Shown: positions 16,483 to 26,064, counted from the stretch's first letter. The stretch is DNA of 64,000 bases from Actinacidiphila yanglinensis (GCF_900107965.1 NZ_FNVU01000023.1:62001-126000); one strand, 5' to 3'. The notes: a model not told the origin generated them from the letters alone. Numbers and translations: made by a program.

Positions 16483-17259
16483 TCAGCGGTTGACGGCGTC
16501 GACCGCTGCCCGCGCCGCCGCCACGATCCCCGGGTCGGTGACGAAGTGGCTGTCGGTGTCGGCCGAGCCGCTCGCCGAACCCATCGGCACCCACGTCCCG
16601 CCGCGCCGGGCGGGCGCTGCCCGCTTCGCCGACAGGTGTACCGCCGCGACGCCGGTGGCCGCCAGCCCGGCCACGTCGCCGGGCCGGACGCCCGCACCGG
16701 CCATCACCTCGGTAAAGGGGACGGCCGCGGCGATCGCGGCGATCTTCCCGGCGCCGGACGGCGCGGTCGCGGCGCCGCCCGAGGTCAGGATCCGGGTCGC
16801 GCCCAGCGAAGCCGCCAGCACGGCCGTGGCCACCGGGTCGGCCGCCTGGTCGATCGCGCGGTGCACGGTCACCCCGACCGGACGACCGGCCGCGCTCCCC
16901 GCTTCGGCGGCCGCGTCCAGCAGCCGGCGCATCGCCCCGGTGTCCAGGGCGCCGGCCGCGGTCAGCGCGCCGACCACCACGCCCGCCGCGCCCGCCGCCA
17001 CCGCCTCGCGCACCTCGGAGGCCATGAGCGCCACCTCCTCCGCGTCGTACACGAAGTCACCCGGGCGGCAGCGGACCAGGACGTGCACCGGCGGGCCGGC
17101 CGCGCACGCCGCCTCGACCAGCGCTCCGGACGGCGTGACCCCGCCCAGTTCAAGAGCCGAGCACAGTTCCACCCGGTCGGCGCCGTTCTCCCGGGCGATC
17201 CGGGCCCCGGCGACGCCGGCGACGGCGATCTCCAGCGCGAGCCGGCCGCCGGGCCTCAC
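16483..17259 (-). CDS. cutC: CutC family protein
   Basis: This 258-residue cytoplasmic protein has the CutC TIM-barrel pattern: LEIAVAG near the start, GADRVELCSALELGGVTPS, VLVRCRPGDFVY, GVVVGAL, GVTVHRAID, RILTSGG and VMAGAGV. The family was named for copper homeostasis in E. coli, but a direct metal role is doubtful and many homologues sit with sugar or amino-sugar catabolic genes. Its GTG start overlaps the M81 stop by 4 bp (GTGA), so the two are coupled. The neighbouring hexosaminidase and ROK genes favour a sugar-related job here; that is inference. Confidence 0.88.
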   Translation of the reverse strand: MRPGGRLALEIAVAGVAGARIARENGADRVELCSALELGGVTPSGALVEAACAAGPPVHVLVRCRPGDFVYDAEEVALMASEVREAVAAGAAGVVVGALTAAGALDTGAMRRLLDAAAEAGSAAGRPVGVTVHRAIDQAADPVATAVLAASLGATRILTSGGAATAPSGAGKIAAIAAAVPFTEVMAGAGVRPGDVAGLAATGVAAVHLSAKRAAPARRGGTWVPMGSASGSADTDSHFVTDPGIVAAARAAVDAVNR

Positions 17260-18779
17260 TCGTCGTCCCCGGTCAGGGGCTCGTCGGAGGGCGCGATGAG
17301 CCGGGCGGACAGGTCGGGCTCCGCCATGTCCGGGTCGAAGGGGAACATCGGGCGGCGTATGCGCCGGTGGCCCAGCCGCACCAGGTCCTGGTCGACGCCG
17401 CCCGGGGTGAGCGCCATCTTCCAGCCGGCGGACATCGCGAACAGCTCGGGCTCGAGGTAGCCGATCTTGACGATGACGATGTCGGCGCCGCGCGGGTCGA
17501 GGTGCAGGTCGGTGAAGTCGTGTTCGTGGTGGTAGGGCTTGCGCAGCGCCGTGAGGATCACGAACACGCTGCCGACCCGCAGCACCACCTCGGTCTCGGC
17601 GTCCCGGTCGCCCTCCCGGACGGCGTGCACGACGCCGGTCATGGTCAGCGGGCCCTCGTGCCGGTCGTCGACCTCGGCGCCGGCCGTCACCGTCACGGTC
17701 GCGCCGACCCCTGCCCGTCGTGCGTGCGCCACTGCCGCCGGGCCGGGCACGGAGGCGTACAGGACCGTCGGTCCGCCGGCGTCGCGGAACTCCGGCCGGG
17801 CCAGGACCCGGGCCAGTCCCCATGTCACGTCGCCGGCCCCGCCGGCCGTCGGGTTGTCGCCGGTGTCGCTGACGAAGTACGGGCGCTGCGCCGAGGCCAG
17901 CGCCTCGTCCAGGCAGTCGTCCAGGGTGCCGGTCGGTGCGACGAACCCGAACTCCTTCCGGCTGTCCCAGAAACCGCGTGCCAGACGCTCCGCGCCCGCG
18001 GCGACGGCCTCGCGCGAGGGGCCGGTGACGACCACCGCCGCGCGGTTGCGCGGTTCGTCGGCCCACGCGTAGCCGACCCAGATCGCCGCGTCGGTGACGC
18101 CGTCGAGCGCCTCCACCTCGTCGACCGCCGCGTAAACGCTCCTGGCCGGCTCGATCCGGGTCGAGGTCTGCTCGCCGGCCAGCAGCACCGGCACCGGCAC
18201 CCACGCCTTGTACGGCCGGGGCGCGCCCGACACCAGCAGGTCCACCAGGTTGCGGACCGCCCGCTCCTTGGTCTCCATGTGGTCCTCGTGCGGCGCCATC
18301 CGGTAGCACGTGATCAGGTCGCTGCGGTGGGCCAGTTCGCGGGAGACGTTGCCGTGCAGGTCCATCGAGGTGGACACGACGACCTCCGGCCCGACCGTGG
18401 CCCGGATCCGCTCCAGCAGGACCGCCTCGGCGTCGTCGACGCCTTCGACGGTCATCGCGCCGTGGATGTCGTACCAGAGGCCGTCCAGGGAGGGCAGTTC
18501 GGCGAGCCGGGCGATGAGCTCGTCCGACAGTTCGGCGAAGGCCGCCGCGGTGACGGTGCCGCCCGGCAGCGACTTGCCGACGAGCGCGCCGTGCCAGGCG
18601 GCCGCCTCCCGCAGTTCCTCGCCCGGGGCGAGGAACGGGTAGCGGTCCAGTACCTCCTCGCCGCGTGACGGGTGGAAGGCGGGCGCCTGGGTGCGGGCCG
18701 GGGAGAACGTCGAGGACTCGATGCCGATCCCGGCGATGGCGATGACCGGGCGGGCTACGGGAGTTCGGGGGTGCGGCAT
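17256..18779 (-). CDS. M81 family metallopeptidase (MlrC/microcystinase C-like)
   Basis: This 507-residue cytoplasmic protein starts with the family hallmark IAIAGIGIESSTFSP and carries YDIHGAMTVEG and STSMDLHGNVS (likely metal-site region), MAPHEDHMET, and the late DTGDNPTAGGAGD motif. MlrC-like proteins are putative zinc peptidases or amidohydrolases; one acts on linearised microcystin, and most have no known substrate. ATG start with GCAGGAGC upstream. It lies in a two-gene unit with cutC, downstream of a ROK regulator. That context suggests cleavage of an imported peptide- or lactoyl-bearing compound, which is inference. Confidence 0.87.
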   Translation of the reverse strand: MPHPRTPVARPVIAIAGIGIESSTFSPARTQAPAFHPSRGEEVLDRYPFLAPGEELREAAAWHGALVGKSLPGGTVTAAAFAELSDELIARLAELPSLDGLWYDIHGAMTVEGVDDAEAVLLERIRATVGPEVVVSTSMDLHGNVSRELAHRSDLITCYRMAPHEDHMETKERAVRNLVDLLVSGAPRPYKAWVPVPVLLAGEQTSTRIEPARSVYAAVDEVEALDGVTDAAIWVGYAWADEPRNRAAVVVTGPSREAVAAGAERLARGFWDSRKEFGFVAPTGTLDDCLDEALASAQRPYFVSDTGDNPTAGGAGDVTWGLARVLARPEFRDAGGPTVLYASVPGPAAVAHARRAGVGATVTVTAGAEVDDRHEGPLTMTGVVHAVREGDRDAETEVVLRVGSVFVILTALRKPYHHEHDFTDLHLDPRGADIVIVKIGYLEPELFAMSAGWKMALTPGGVDQDLVRLGHRRIRRPMFPFDPDMAEPDLSARLIAPSDEPLTGDDE

Positions 18780-18847
18780 GGCTGCTCCTGCGGTGGTCGG
18801 GATCGGGGTGCGTCGGAGTACACGGCCGCGCGGCGCGCGGTGGTCGG

Positions 18848-20095
18848 TCAGCCGTCGAGGCGCGCCGGGCCGCGCGGGTGGGCCCTGGGCAGGGCGCCGG
18901 GACCGGGGCCGGCCTCGGTCGCGTCGTGCAGCGCCCGGGCCATGGCGCGCTGCAGGGCGAACAGGCCGGCGCCGAACAGCCCGGCGTCCGCGCCGAGACT
19001 GGCCCGCGCGATGGTCAGGTGCTCGGTGACGAGCGGGTGGCAGCCCTCGTACAGGCGGCTGCGGACCGCGGCGACGAACGGCTCCAGGGTGGACAGGATG
19101 CCGCCGAGGTAGACGGCGTCGGGGTTGAAGAAGTTCACGTTCGCGGCGAGGACCGTGCCCAGGTAGCTGCCGGCCTGGCGCACGGCGCCCGTGGCCAGCG
19201 GGTCGGCGTCGGACGCCAGGCGCACCACGTCCGCCAGGGACTCGACCTTCGCGCCGCGCTCGCGCAGGATCCGGACCAGCGCCGCACCGGAGGCGACCGT
19301 CTCCAGGCAGCCGGTGTTGCCGCAGGAGCAGGGGGTGTCCCCGGCCGCGTCGATGCGGACGTGGGTGATGTCGCCGGCCGCGCCGGTGGCGCCCCGGTAG
19401 AGCTTGCCGTCGGCGATGATGCCGGTGCCTATCGCGGAGCCGATCTTCACCATGATCGACTGCCGTCGCTCCACGGGCTGGACGGCGTGCTCGCCCACCG
19501 CCATGCAGTTGGCGTCGTTCTCGACCGCGGCCGGCACCCCGAACCGCTCCTGCAGCCAGTCCGCGACCGGGAACCTGTTCCAGCCCGGCATCCGCGACGG
19601 CAGCGTGACGGCCCCGGACTGCACGTCCACCGGCCCGGGCAGCGAGAAACCGACGCCGCGCAGCCGCCTCCGCCCGTGCCGCTCGGCCAGGGCCTCCAGG
19701 GTTCCGGCCAGCTCGGGCAGGGCGACCTCGGGCCCGTCGGCGATGGAGAACGGCACCGTGGAGACGTCCGTCAGCTCGCCGCCGGGCAGCACCACGCCGA
19801 TGCGGGCGTGCAGCCCACCCAGGTCGGCGGCGACCGCGAACTCGTCCGTGGCGCCGATCCGCAGGATCTTACGGGGGCGGCCGCCGGTGGACGCGCTGGT
19901 GCCCTGCTCGGCGACCAGTCCGCGGCTGACCAGCTGGCCGACGGTCAGCGAGATCGTGGACGCCGACGCGCCCAGGCGCTCGGCGAGTTCGGCGCGCGAG
20001 GTGCCCTGCCCGGAGGCGATGAGTTCCAGGACGCGCTCGGCGAGCGACGGTGTGCCTTGGGCGCCGTTCCTGGGCGGAGGACTTACGTCGGGCAT
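18848..20095 (-). CDS. ROK-family transcriptional repressor
   Basis: This 415-residue protein has an N-terminal winged helix at residues ~17-75 (RAELAERLGASASTISLTVGQLVSRGLV) and a ROK sugar-binding fold (ADLGGLHARIGVVLPGG; VENDANCMAVGEH; the intact zinc motif CSCGNTGCLE). Such NagC/Mlc/XylR-like proteins repress sugar uptake genes and are released by a sugar ligand. It diverges from a Dpp-type ABC operon ending in a ROK kinase, with a 301-bp shared control region, and lies 68 bp upstream of the M81-cutC pair on the same strand. It probably controls both sides. Confidence 0.88.
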   Translation of the reverse strand: MPDVSPPPRNGAQGTPSLAERVLELIASGQGTSRAELAERLGASASTISLTVGQLVSRGLVAEQGTSASTGGRPRKILRIGATDEFAVAADLGGLHARIGVVLPGGELTDVSTVPFSIADGPEVALPELAGTLEALAERHGRRRLRGVGFSLPGPVDVQSGAVTLPSRMPGWNRFPVADWLQERFGVPAAVENDANCMAVGEHAVQPVERRQSIMVKIGSAIGTGIIADGKLYRGATGAAGDITHVRIDAAGDTPCSCGNTGCLETVASGAALVRILRERGAKVESLADVVRLASDADPLATGAVRQAGSYLGTVLAANVNFFNPDAVYLGGILSTLEPFVAAVRSRLYEGCHPLVTEHLTIARASLGADAGLFGAGLFALQRAMARALHDATEAGPGPGALPRAHPRGPARLDG

Positions 20096-20396
20096 GAAGA
20101 AACTTACTTCCGAAATGACGGTGGACGGCGATGACAGTACGCCCGGAAGGCCTCCTGAGGAAGAGGTGTCCGCCCCGTGGAGAATCCCGGCGATGGGTCC
20201 GGAAACCGCGCCGATGCTGGGAAGTCAGGTCCCTACGGTCGGTGCGGCCGACCTTTTTTCGAAACAGCAGAAACATACTTGTTATCAACAGGGGTTTGTT
20301 TTTTCGACCGGACACGTCGTTGACTGTTCCGCACCCGCACGGCCCTCGACGTTTCCGGGATTTCCGGTCCCAGCGGCCGTCCACCTGAGGAGAATC
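20096..20396. promoter_or_regulatory. divergent control region of the ROK regulator and the ABC operon
   Basis: This 301-bp gap includes an unusually AT-rich block at about 20251-20310. Two identical TTTTTTCGA nonamers lie at 20254-20262 and 20299-20307, 45 bp apart. These are candidates for promoter elements or ROK binding sites. GAGGAGA just before 20397 is the ribosome binding site of the binding-protein gene. Confidence 0.6.
20237..20259 (+). terminator. hairpin followed by a T-tract, in the leader of the ABC operon
   Basis: GGTCGG (20237-20242) and CCGACC (20248-20253) form a 6-bp stem around TGCGG, directly followed by TTTTTT (20254-20259). This is a textbook intrinsic terminator shape, rare in such GC-rich DNA, about 140 bp before the binding-protein start. 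It could be an attenuator or could end readthrough. Confidence 0.5.
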
Positions 20397-22208
20397 ATGT
20401 TCCCTGTCCGCACGGCGGAACGCCGCCGCTGGGCGCTCGTTGCGGGTGCCGCCATCGCGGTGAGCTCGCTGCTCGCAGGCTGCAACGGAGCGAACGGCTC
20501 GTCGTCCGCGTCGTCCGGTTCCATCAACTATGCGCTGCCCGCGAACTTCACGCCGAACTGGATCCTGCCGATCGGCACTCCGGCCCACCTCAACACCAAC
20601 AATGTCTCCATCGCGGCCTCGTTGTGGGAACCGCTGGTCGCCTACGACGGCTCCACCGGCGGAATCGGCTGGAACAAGAAGGCGTCGATTGCCAGCGCGG
20701 CCGACTTCGCGCCCGACGGCAAGAGCGTCACCATCACACTCGGCGCCCGGCACTGGAGTGACGGCAAGCCGATCACCTCCCGGGACGTCCAGTTCTGGTT
20801 CAACCTCATCAAGGCGAACAAGGCGCAGTGGGCCGGATACAGCGCCGGAAAGGCGCCCGACAACTGGACCGCGCTGAAGGTCCTGGACGACCACCGGTTC
20901 ACCCTGACATTCGACCGGTCCTACAACGACCAGTGGATGCTGGCGAACGAGTTGAGCCAGATCACTCCGCTGCCGCAGCACCTGTGGGACCGCGCCTCCG
21001 CCTCGGCGGCGGTCGGTGACACCGACGAGACCCCGGCCGGCGCCAAGCAGGTGTGGACGTTCCTCAACTCGGCGGCGAAGAACATATCCAAGTACGCCTC
21101 GGACCCGCTGTGGAAGACCGTCAGCGGCCCGTACGAGGTCCACTCGTTCTCCACCGCGGGCAAGGTGGTGCTCGCCGCGAACAAGAAGTACGACGGGGGC
21201 GAGAAGGCCCACATCCCGACGGTGAACCTGCTGCCGTTCACCACCACCGACGCCGAGGAGAACGCGCTGCGCTCCGGGCAGGTCGACTACGGCTACATCA
21301 ACGCCACCGACCTGGACCAGAAGGCGTCCTTCACCGGTCAGGGCTACAACGTCAAGCCGTGGACGGGCTGGGCGATCACCTACATGCCCTACAACTTCCA
21401 GAACCCCACGATGGGCGCGGTGTTCAAGCAGCTGTACGCCCGGCAGGCGGTACAGGAGTCCATCGACCAGGACAGCCTGTCCAAGGTCATCTTCAACGGC
21501 ACCGCCGTTCCCGGCTACGGCCCGATCCCGCAGGCGCAGGCCTCCGACTTCGTCTCGCCGGCGCAGAAGGACAACCCGTACCCGTTCTCGACGGCGAAGG
21601 CCAAGTCGCTGCTGACGGCGCACGGTTGGGCCGACCAGGGCGGCACGATGACCTGCGTCCAGCCCGGTACCTCCGCGAGCCAGTGCGGTGCGGGTGTCGC
21701 CAAGGGCACCAAGTTCCGCATGCAGGTGCTCTCCCAGTCCGGATCGACCGTCACCGACAACATGATGAGCGCGATCCAGTCGTCCCTGGCCAAGACCGGC
21801 ATCGGCTTCTCGATCAAGACCGCTCCGGTCAACTCGGTGCTCTCGCAGACCCCGCAGTGCACGTCCGGCCAGGCGTCCTGCAAGTGGCAGCTGTCCTTCT
21901 TCGGTACCGCGGGCAGCTGGTACTTCCCGGCGTTCCCGACCGGTGACTCGCTCTTCCAGAGCAAGGGCGGCTCGAACTTCGGCAGCTACTCCAACCCGCA
22001 GGTCGACCAGCTCATCACCGAGTCGACCACGTCGACGTCGAACAACGCCGTCCAGCAGTACAGCGCGGCCCTGGCCAAGGACCTGCCGGTGATCTGGCTG
22101 CCCGAGCCGGACTACCAGATCTCGGTCGTCAAGAACGGCCTCGGCGGCTTCGCCCAGGACTCGCTGGCCGACTTCCACCCCGCCCAGTGGCAGTGGACCG
22201 GCAAGTGA
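20397..22208 (+). CDS. family 5 (Dpp/Opp-type) substrate-binding lipoprotein
   Basis: This 603-residue lipoprotein has a lipobox LLAGC (Cys29) after a basic N-terminus, then an SBP_bac_5 fold. Features include SIAASLWEPLVAYDG, the LGARHWSDGKPITSRDVQFWF segment near residues 115-140, and late KSLLTAHGW and DSLFQSKGGSNFGSYSNPQVDQLI strands. Members bind peptides, oligosaccharides or other large solutes at the outer face of the membrane. The ATG at 20397 has GAGGAGA 4 nt upstream; the frame open before it is non-coding. It is the first gene of a five-gene operon. The divergent ROK repressor and terminal ROK kinase point to a sugar-containing ligand. Confidence 0.92.
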   Translation: MFPVRTAERRRWALVAGAAIAVSSLLAGCNGANGSSSASSGSINYALPANFTPNWILPIGTPAHLNTNNVSIAASLWEPLVAYDGSTGGIGWNKKASIASAADFAPDGKSVTITLGARHWSDGKPITSRDVQFWFNLIKANKAQWAGYSAGKAPDNWTALKVLDDHRFTLTFDRSYNDQWMLANELSQITPLPQHLWDRASASAAVGDTDETPAGAKQVWTFLNSAAKNISKYASDPLWKTVSGPYEVHSFSTAGKVVLAANKKYDGGEKAHIPTVNLLPFTTTDAEENALRSGQVDYGYINATDLDQKASFTGQGYNVKPWTGWAITYMPYNFQNPTMGAVFKQLYARQAVQESIDQDSLSKVIFNGTAVPGYGPIPQAQASDFVSPAQKDNPYPFSTAKAKSLLTAHGWADQGGTMTCVQPGTSASQCGAGVAKGTKFRMQVLSQSGSTVTDNMMSAIQSSLAKTGIGFSIKTAPVNSVLSQTPQCTSGQASCKWQLSFFGTAGSWYFPAFPTGDSLFQSKGGSNFGSYSNPQVDQLITESTTSTSNNAVQQYSAALAKDLPVIWLPEPDYQISVVKNGLGGFAQDSLADFHPAQWQWTGK

Positions 22209-22259
22209 GCCCCGCCCGGGTCCTCATCCGCCGCCACTGATCCGACCGTTCGGAAGTCG

Positions 22260-23219
22260 ATGAACACTTACCTCTACCTGGCCAGACGCGTCCTGCAGGC
22301 CCTCGCGGTGATCCTCATCGTGACGGTGGCGACGTTCTGCCTGCTGCACGCCCTGCCCGGGGGTCCCGCACGCGGGATCCTCGGCCCGCAGGCCACCCCC
22401 GAGCAGATCGCGCAGTTCAACCACGCGCAGCACCTCGACCAGCCGCTGCCCGTGCAGTACGGCGCCTACCTCGGCCGCCTGCTGCACGGGGACCTCGGCA
22501 GCTCGTACACGCTCAACGAGCCCGTCTCCCAGCTCATCGTGCAGCGCCTGCCCAAAACGCTGGTGCTGACGGTGCTGTCGGCGCTCGTCGGGCTGCTGCT
22601 GGCGGTGCCGCTGGGCATGTGGCAGGCCGTCCGGCGCAACAAGCCGGTCGACTACGTCATCACCACGCTGAGCTTCGTCGCCTACTCCACGCCGGTGTAC
22701 TTCCTCGGCCTGATCCTCGTGCTGGTCTTCAGCCACATCCTGCCCTGGTTCCCGGCGCAGGCACCGCAGGGCGACTCGCTGGCGCAGGTCTTCGCCGACC
22801 CGGCGGGCCTGGTCCTGCCGGTGGTGGCGGGCGCCGCCTCCGTCGTCGCGGTCTTCAGCCGCTACATGCGGGCGGCCACCCTGGAGAACCTCTCCGAGGA
22901 CTACGTCAGGACCGCCCGGGCCGGCGGCTCGCGGCGCGGCGCGATCCTGCGGCGCCACGTGTTCCGCAACTCGCTCACCCCGGTCGTCGCCATGCTCGGC
23001 TACTACGTACCGGTGCTCTTCGGCGGCGCCCTCGTCGTCGAGCAGCTGTTCAACTACCCCGGTATGGGGCTGCTGTTCTGGAGCGCCGCGCAGTCCTCGG
23101 ACTACCCGGTCCTGCTCGGCTGCGTGCTGGTGATCGCCGTGGCCACCGTCGTGGGCACGCTCCTGGCCGACATCGTCCAGCGGATCATCGATCCCCGAGT
23201 GAAGGAGGGCCGCGCATGA
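22260..23219 (+). CDS. DppB-type ABC transporter permease
   Basis: This 319-residue membrane protein starts with the DppB signature MNTYLYLARRVLQALAVILI and shows the GPARGILGPQATPEQIAQFNHAQHLDQPLPVQYGAYL extracytoplasmic loop. Six helices follow, with an ATPase-docking loop YVRTARAGGSRRGAILRRHVFRNSLTPV. It lies 51 bp after the binding protein and its stop overlaps the next start (ATGA). Confidence 0.92.
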   Translation: MNTYLYLARRVLQALAVILIVTVATFCLLHALPGGPARGILGPQATPEQIAQFNHAQHLDQPLPVQYGAYLGRLLHGDLGSSYTLNEPVSQLIVQRLPKTLVLTVLSALVGLLLAVPLGMWQAVRRNKPVDYVITTLSFVAYSTPVYFLGLILVLVFSHILPWFPAQAPQGDSLAQVFADPAGLVLPVVAGAASVVAVFSRYMRAATLENLSEDYVRTARAGGSRRGAILRRHVFRNSLTPVVAMLGYYVPVLFGGALVVEQLFNYPGMGLLFWSAAQSSDYPVLLGCVLVIAVATVVGTLLADIVQRIIDPRVKEGRA

Positions 23220-24130
23220 GCGCCGTGCTCCAGCCCGGCCGGCTGCCCGGCGACGGGCCGTCCGCCGAGCCGGCCGACGGCGTCGCCGCCGGCGGACCGC
23301 GCCTGGCCGTACGCCGGTTCGTCCGCAACCGGCTGGCCGTGGTCGGCCTCGCCGTGGTCGTGCTGTTCTTCCTGTTCTGCTTCGTCGGCCCGCTGCTGTA
23401 CTCCACCGACCAGATCCACACCACGCTCACCCAGGTGAACCTCTCGCCCAGCGGCAGCCACCTGCTGGGCACCGACGCGGTCGGCCACGACGAACTCGGC
23501 CGCCTCATGTACGGCGGCAAGGTCTCGCTCGTCGTGGGTCTGGCCGCGGGCATCCTCGCCACCGTGATCGGCACCCTGTGGGGCGCGGCCGCCGGGTACG
23601 CCGGCGGCTGGATCGACGCGGTCATGATGCGCGTCGTCGACGCCGGGATCGCGATCCCCGCGCTGTTCATCCTCCTGGTGGTCTCGGCCATCTCGACCCC
23701 CGGCGTCCCGGGGCTGATCGTGATCCTCGGCCTGGTCTCCTGGCTCGTCCCCGCCCGCCTCGTCCGCGCCGAGACCCTCACCCTGAAGAACCGCGACTAC
23801 GTGCACACGCTGCGCGCCATCGGCGGCACCCACACCCGGGCCATCGGACGGCACATCCTGCCGAACTCCGTCTCCACGATCGTGGTCGCCGCCACCTTCC
23901 AGGTCGCCGACGCGATCCTGCTCGTGGCGTACGTGTCCTACCTCGGGCTCGGCCTCCAGCCACCGAAGACCGACTGGGGCGGCATGCTCTCCGCGGGCCT
24001 GACCGCCACGTACTCCGGCCGCTGGTGGCTGATCCTTCCGCCCGGCCTGGCCGTCATCCTGGTCGTGTGCGCGTTCAACGCCATCGGCGACGGGCTCCGT
24101 GACGCTTTCGACGTGAGGGGACGCGGATGA
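23216..24130 (+). CDS. DppC-type ABC transporter permease
   Basis: This 304-residue membrane protein has a 40-residue cytoplasmic tail, then RNRLAVVGLAVVVLFFLFCFVGPLLY and a loop SPSGSHLLGTDAVGHDELGRLMYGGKVSL typical of DppC/OppC. The docking loop is YVHTLRAIGGTHTRAIGRHILPNS. The start at 23216 overlaps the previous stop, and its own stop overlaps the ATPase start, both in ATGA arrangements. Confidence 0.92.
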   Translation: MSAVLQPGRLPGDGPSAEPADGVAAGGPRLAVRRFVRNRLAVVGLAVVVLFFLFCFVGPLLYSTDQIHTTLTQVNLSPSGSHLLGTDAVGHDELGRLMYGGKVSLVVGLAAGILATVIGTLWGAAAGYAGGWIDAVMMRVVDAGIAIPALFILLVVSAISTPGVPGLIVILGLVSWLVPARLVRAETLTLKNRDYVHTLRAIGGTHTRAIGRHILPNSVSTIVVAATFQVADAILLVAYVSYLGLGLQPPKTDWGGMLSAGLTATYSGRWWLILPPGLAVILVVCAFNAIGDGLRDAFDVRGRG

Positions 24131-26064
24131 CCGCCGCCGAACGCTCCACCGCCGCCGTGGCGGACCCCATCCTCGACCTGGACGACCTCGGCGTGGTCTT
24201 CTCCTCCGAGACCGGGGACGTACATGCCGTGCGCGGCGTGTCGCTGCACGTCCGGCCCGGCGAGACCCTCGCGCTGGTCGGCGAGTCGGGCTCCGGCAAG
24301 TCCACCGTCGCGCTCGCCGCGATCGGCCTGCTGCCCGGCAACGCCCGCGCCACCGGCCGGGCCCGGCTGGGGGCGACCGACGTCGTCGCCGCCGGCGAGA
24401 ACGACCTGGCCCGGCTGCGCGGCCGGACCGTCTCCATGGTCTTCCAGGAGCCGGCGACCGCCCTTGACCCGCTCACCCGGATCGGCGACCAGATCGCCGA
24501 GGTGATCCGCAACCACCGCCCCCTGTCCGCCCGTGAAGCCGCGCAGGCCGCGATCGAACTGCTGCGCCGCGTCGGCATTCCCGACCCGGGCCGGCGGGCG
24601 TCCGCCTTCCCCTTCGAGTTGTCCGGCGGGCAGCGCCAGCGTGTGGTCATCGCCATGGCGATCGCCAACGACCCGACGCTGCTCATCGCCGACGAGCCCA
24701 CCACCGCGCTCGACGTCACCGTGCAGGCCGAGATCCTGGACCTGCTGCGCGGTCTCGCGGCCGAGACCGGCACCGGCGTGCTGCTGGTCACCCACAACAT
24801 GGGCGTGGTCGCCGACTTCGCCGACCGCGTCGCCGTCATGCTGCAGGGCGAGATCGTCGAGACCGGACCGGTCGAGGACATCCTGCTGCGCCCGTCCCAC
24901 GACTACACCAAGCGGCTGCTGGCGGCGGTGCCGCGGCTGGCAGTGGCGGAACCCGGAGAAGCGCCTCGGCCGAGCGCGGAGGCGGACGCGGGCACGGAGT
25001 CCGCGACGTCAGGCGCGCTCGCGAAGTTCGCGGAGGCGGGCGGGTCCGCCGAGTCCGCGGACTCCGGCGGGTCCGCGACGTCCGGCCAGTCCGCGGAATC
25101 CGCCGAGTCCGTGGTCGACCTGCGGGCGGTGACCGTGGCGTTCGGCCGCGGGCGGGGCGCGGTGCGTGCTCTGGACGACGTGTCCTTGAGCGTCCGGCCC
25201 GGCGAGACCGTCGGCCTGGTCGGCGAGTCCGGGTCGGGCAAGTCCACCGCGGCCCGCGTCGCGCTCGGGCTGGTGCGGCCCACCTCGGGCACGGTCACCC
25301 TCTTCGGCTCCGACCTGCGGCGCGTCTCGGTACGGGCCCGCCGCTCCCTCAGGTCCGGCGTCGGCGTCGTCCTGCAGGACCCGGTGGCCTCGCTCGACGC
25401 CCGCATGTCGGTGGGCGAGTGCATCGCGGAGCCGTTGCGCGTCCACCGCCGCCGGATGTCGTCCAAGGAGCGCCAGGCGCGCGTCGCGGACATCCTGGAC
25501 CGGGTCCGGCTGCCGCGCGGCTTCGCCCGGCGTACCCCCCGCGAACTGTCCGGCGGCCAGCGCCAGCGGGTCAGTCTCGCCCGGGCGCTCGTGCTCGACC
25601 CGCGGCTGCTGGTGGCCGACGAGCCGACCAGCGCGCTGGACGTCAGCGTGCAGGAGGCGGTCCTCCAAGTGATCACCGAACTTCAGGACGACCTCGGGTT
25701 CGCGTGCCTGTTCGTCTCCCACGACCTCGCCGTGGTGCAGAACTTCGCCGAGCGCGTCGTCGTCATGCGGGCCGGCCGGATCGAGGAGCAGGGCGCCACC
25801 GAGGTGACCCTGCTGCATCCCGGGACGGACTACACCCGCCGCCTGCTGGCGGCCGTCCCCGTGCCCGACCCGGTGGTCCAGCGCCGCCGACGCGCCGAAC
25901 GGCAGGCCGAAGCCGCCCAGGCCCGGCCGCCGGGGACCGCGCCTGCCGGGAACGACGGCGGACCGGGCCCTGAGACACCGGGCGGGACCGTACCTGGAGA
26001 CGGGCCCGGAGACGGGCCCGACAGGGACGGATCGAACACCGGCGGATCGGGCGTGAACGCGTGA
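24127..26064 (+). CDS. fused double ABC ATPase (DppD-DppF in one chain)
   Basis: This 645-residue protein has two full nucleotide-binding domains. The first (~15-275) has Walker A GESGSGKST, signature LSGGQRQRV and Walker B LLIADEP. The second (~335-600) has GESGSGKST, LSGGQRQRVSLARA and LLVADEP. Each ends with the oligopeptide-transporter C-terminal zone (HDYTKRLLAAVP; TDYTRRLLAAVP). Between them is a ~50-residue low-complexity linker of Ser, Ala, Glu and Gly (about 24955-25110). The C-terminal ~55 residues are disordered, rich in Pro, Gly and Asp. One chain can supply both ATPase sites for the DppBC-like pore. Confidence 0.92.
   Translation: MTAAERSTAAVADPILDLDDLGVVFSSETGDVHAVRGVSLHVRPGETLALVGESGSGKSTVALAAIGLLPGNARATGRARLGATDVVAAGENDLARLRGRTVSMVFQEPATALDPLTRIGDQIAEVIRNHRPLSAREAAQAAIELLRRVGIPDPGRRASAFPFELSGGQRQRVVIAMAIANDPTLLIADEPTTALDVTVQAEILDLLRGLAAETGTGVLLVTHNMGVVADFADRVAVMLQGEIVETGPVEDILLRPSHDYTKRLLAAVPRLAVAEPGEAPRPSAEADAGTESATSGALAKFAEAGGSAESADSGGSATSGQSAESAESVVDLRAVTVAFGRGRGAVRALDDVSLSVRPGETVGLVGESGSGKSTAARVALGLVRPTSGTVTLFGSDLRRVSVRARRSLRSGVGVVLQDPVASLDARMSVGECIAEPLRVHRRRMSSKERQARVADILDRVRLPRGFARRTPRELSGGQRQRVSLARALVLDPRLLVADEPTSALDVSVQEAVLQVITELQDDLGFACLFVSHDLAVVQNFAERVVVMRAGRIEEQGATEVTLLHPGTDYTRRLLAAVPVPDPVVQRRRRAERQAEAAQARPPGTAPAGNDGGPGPETPGGTVPGDGPGDGPDRDGSNTGGSGVNA

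Noticed and set aside
18878..20134. A 418-codon plus-strand frame over the ROK repressor
   Set aside because: A shadow frame; the minus-strand product has a complete HTH and ROK fold.
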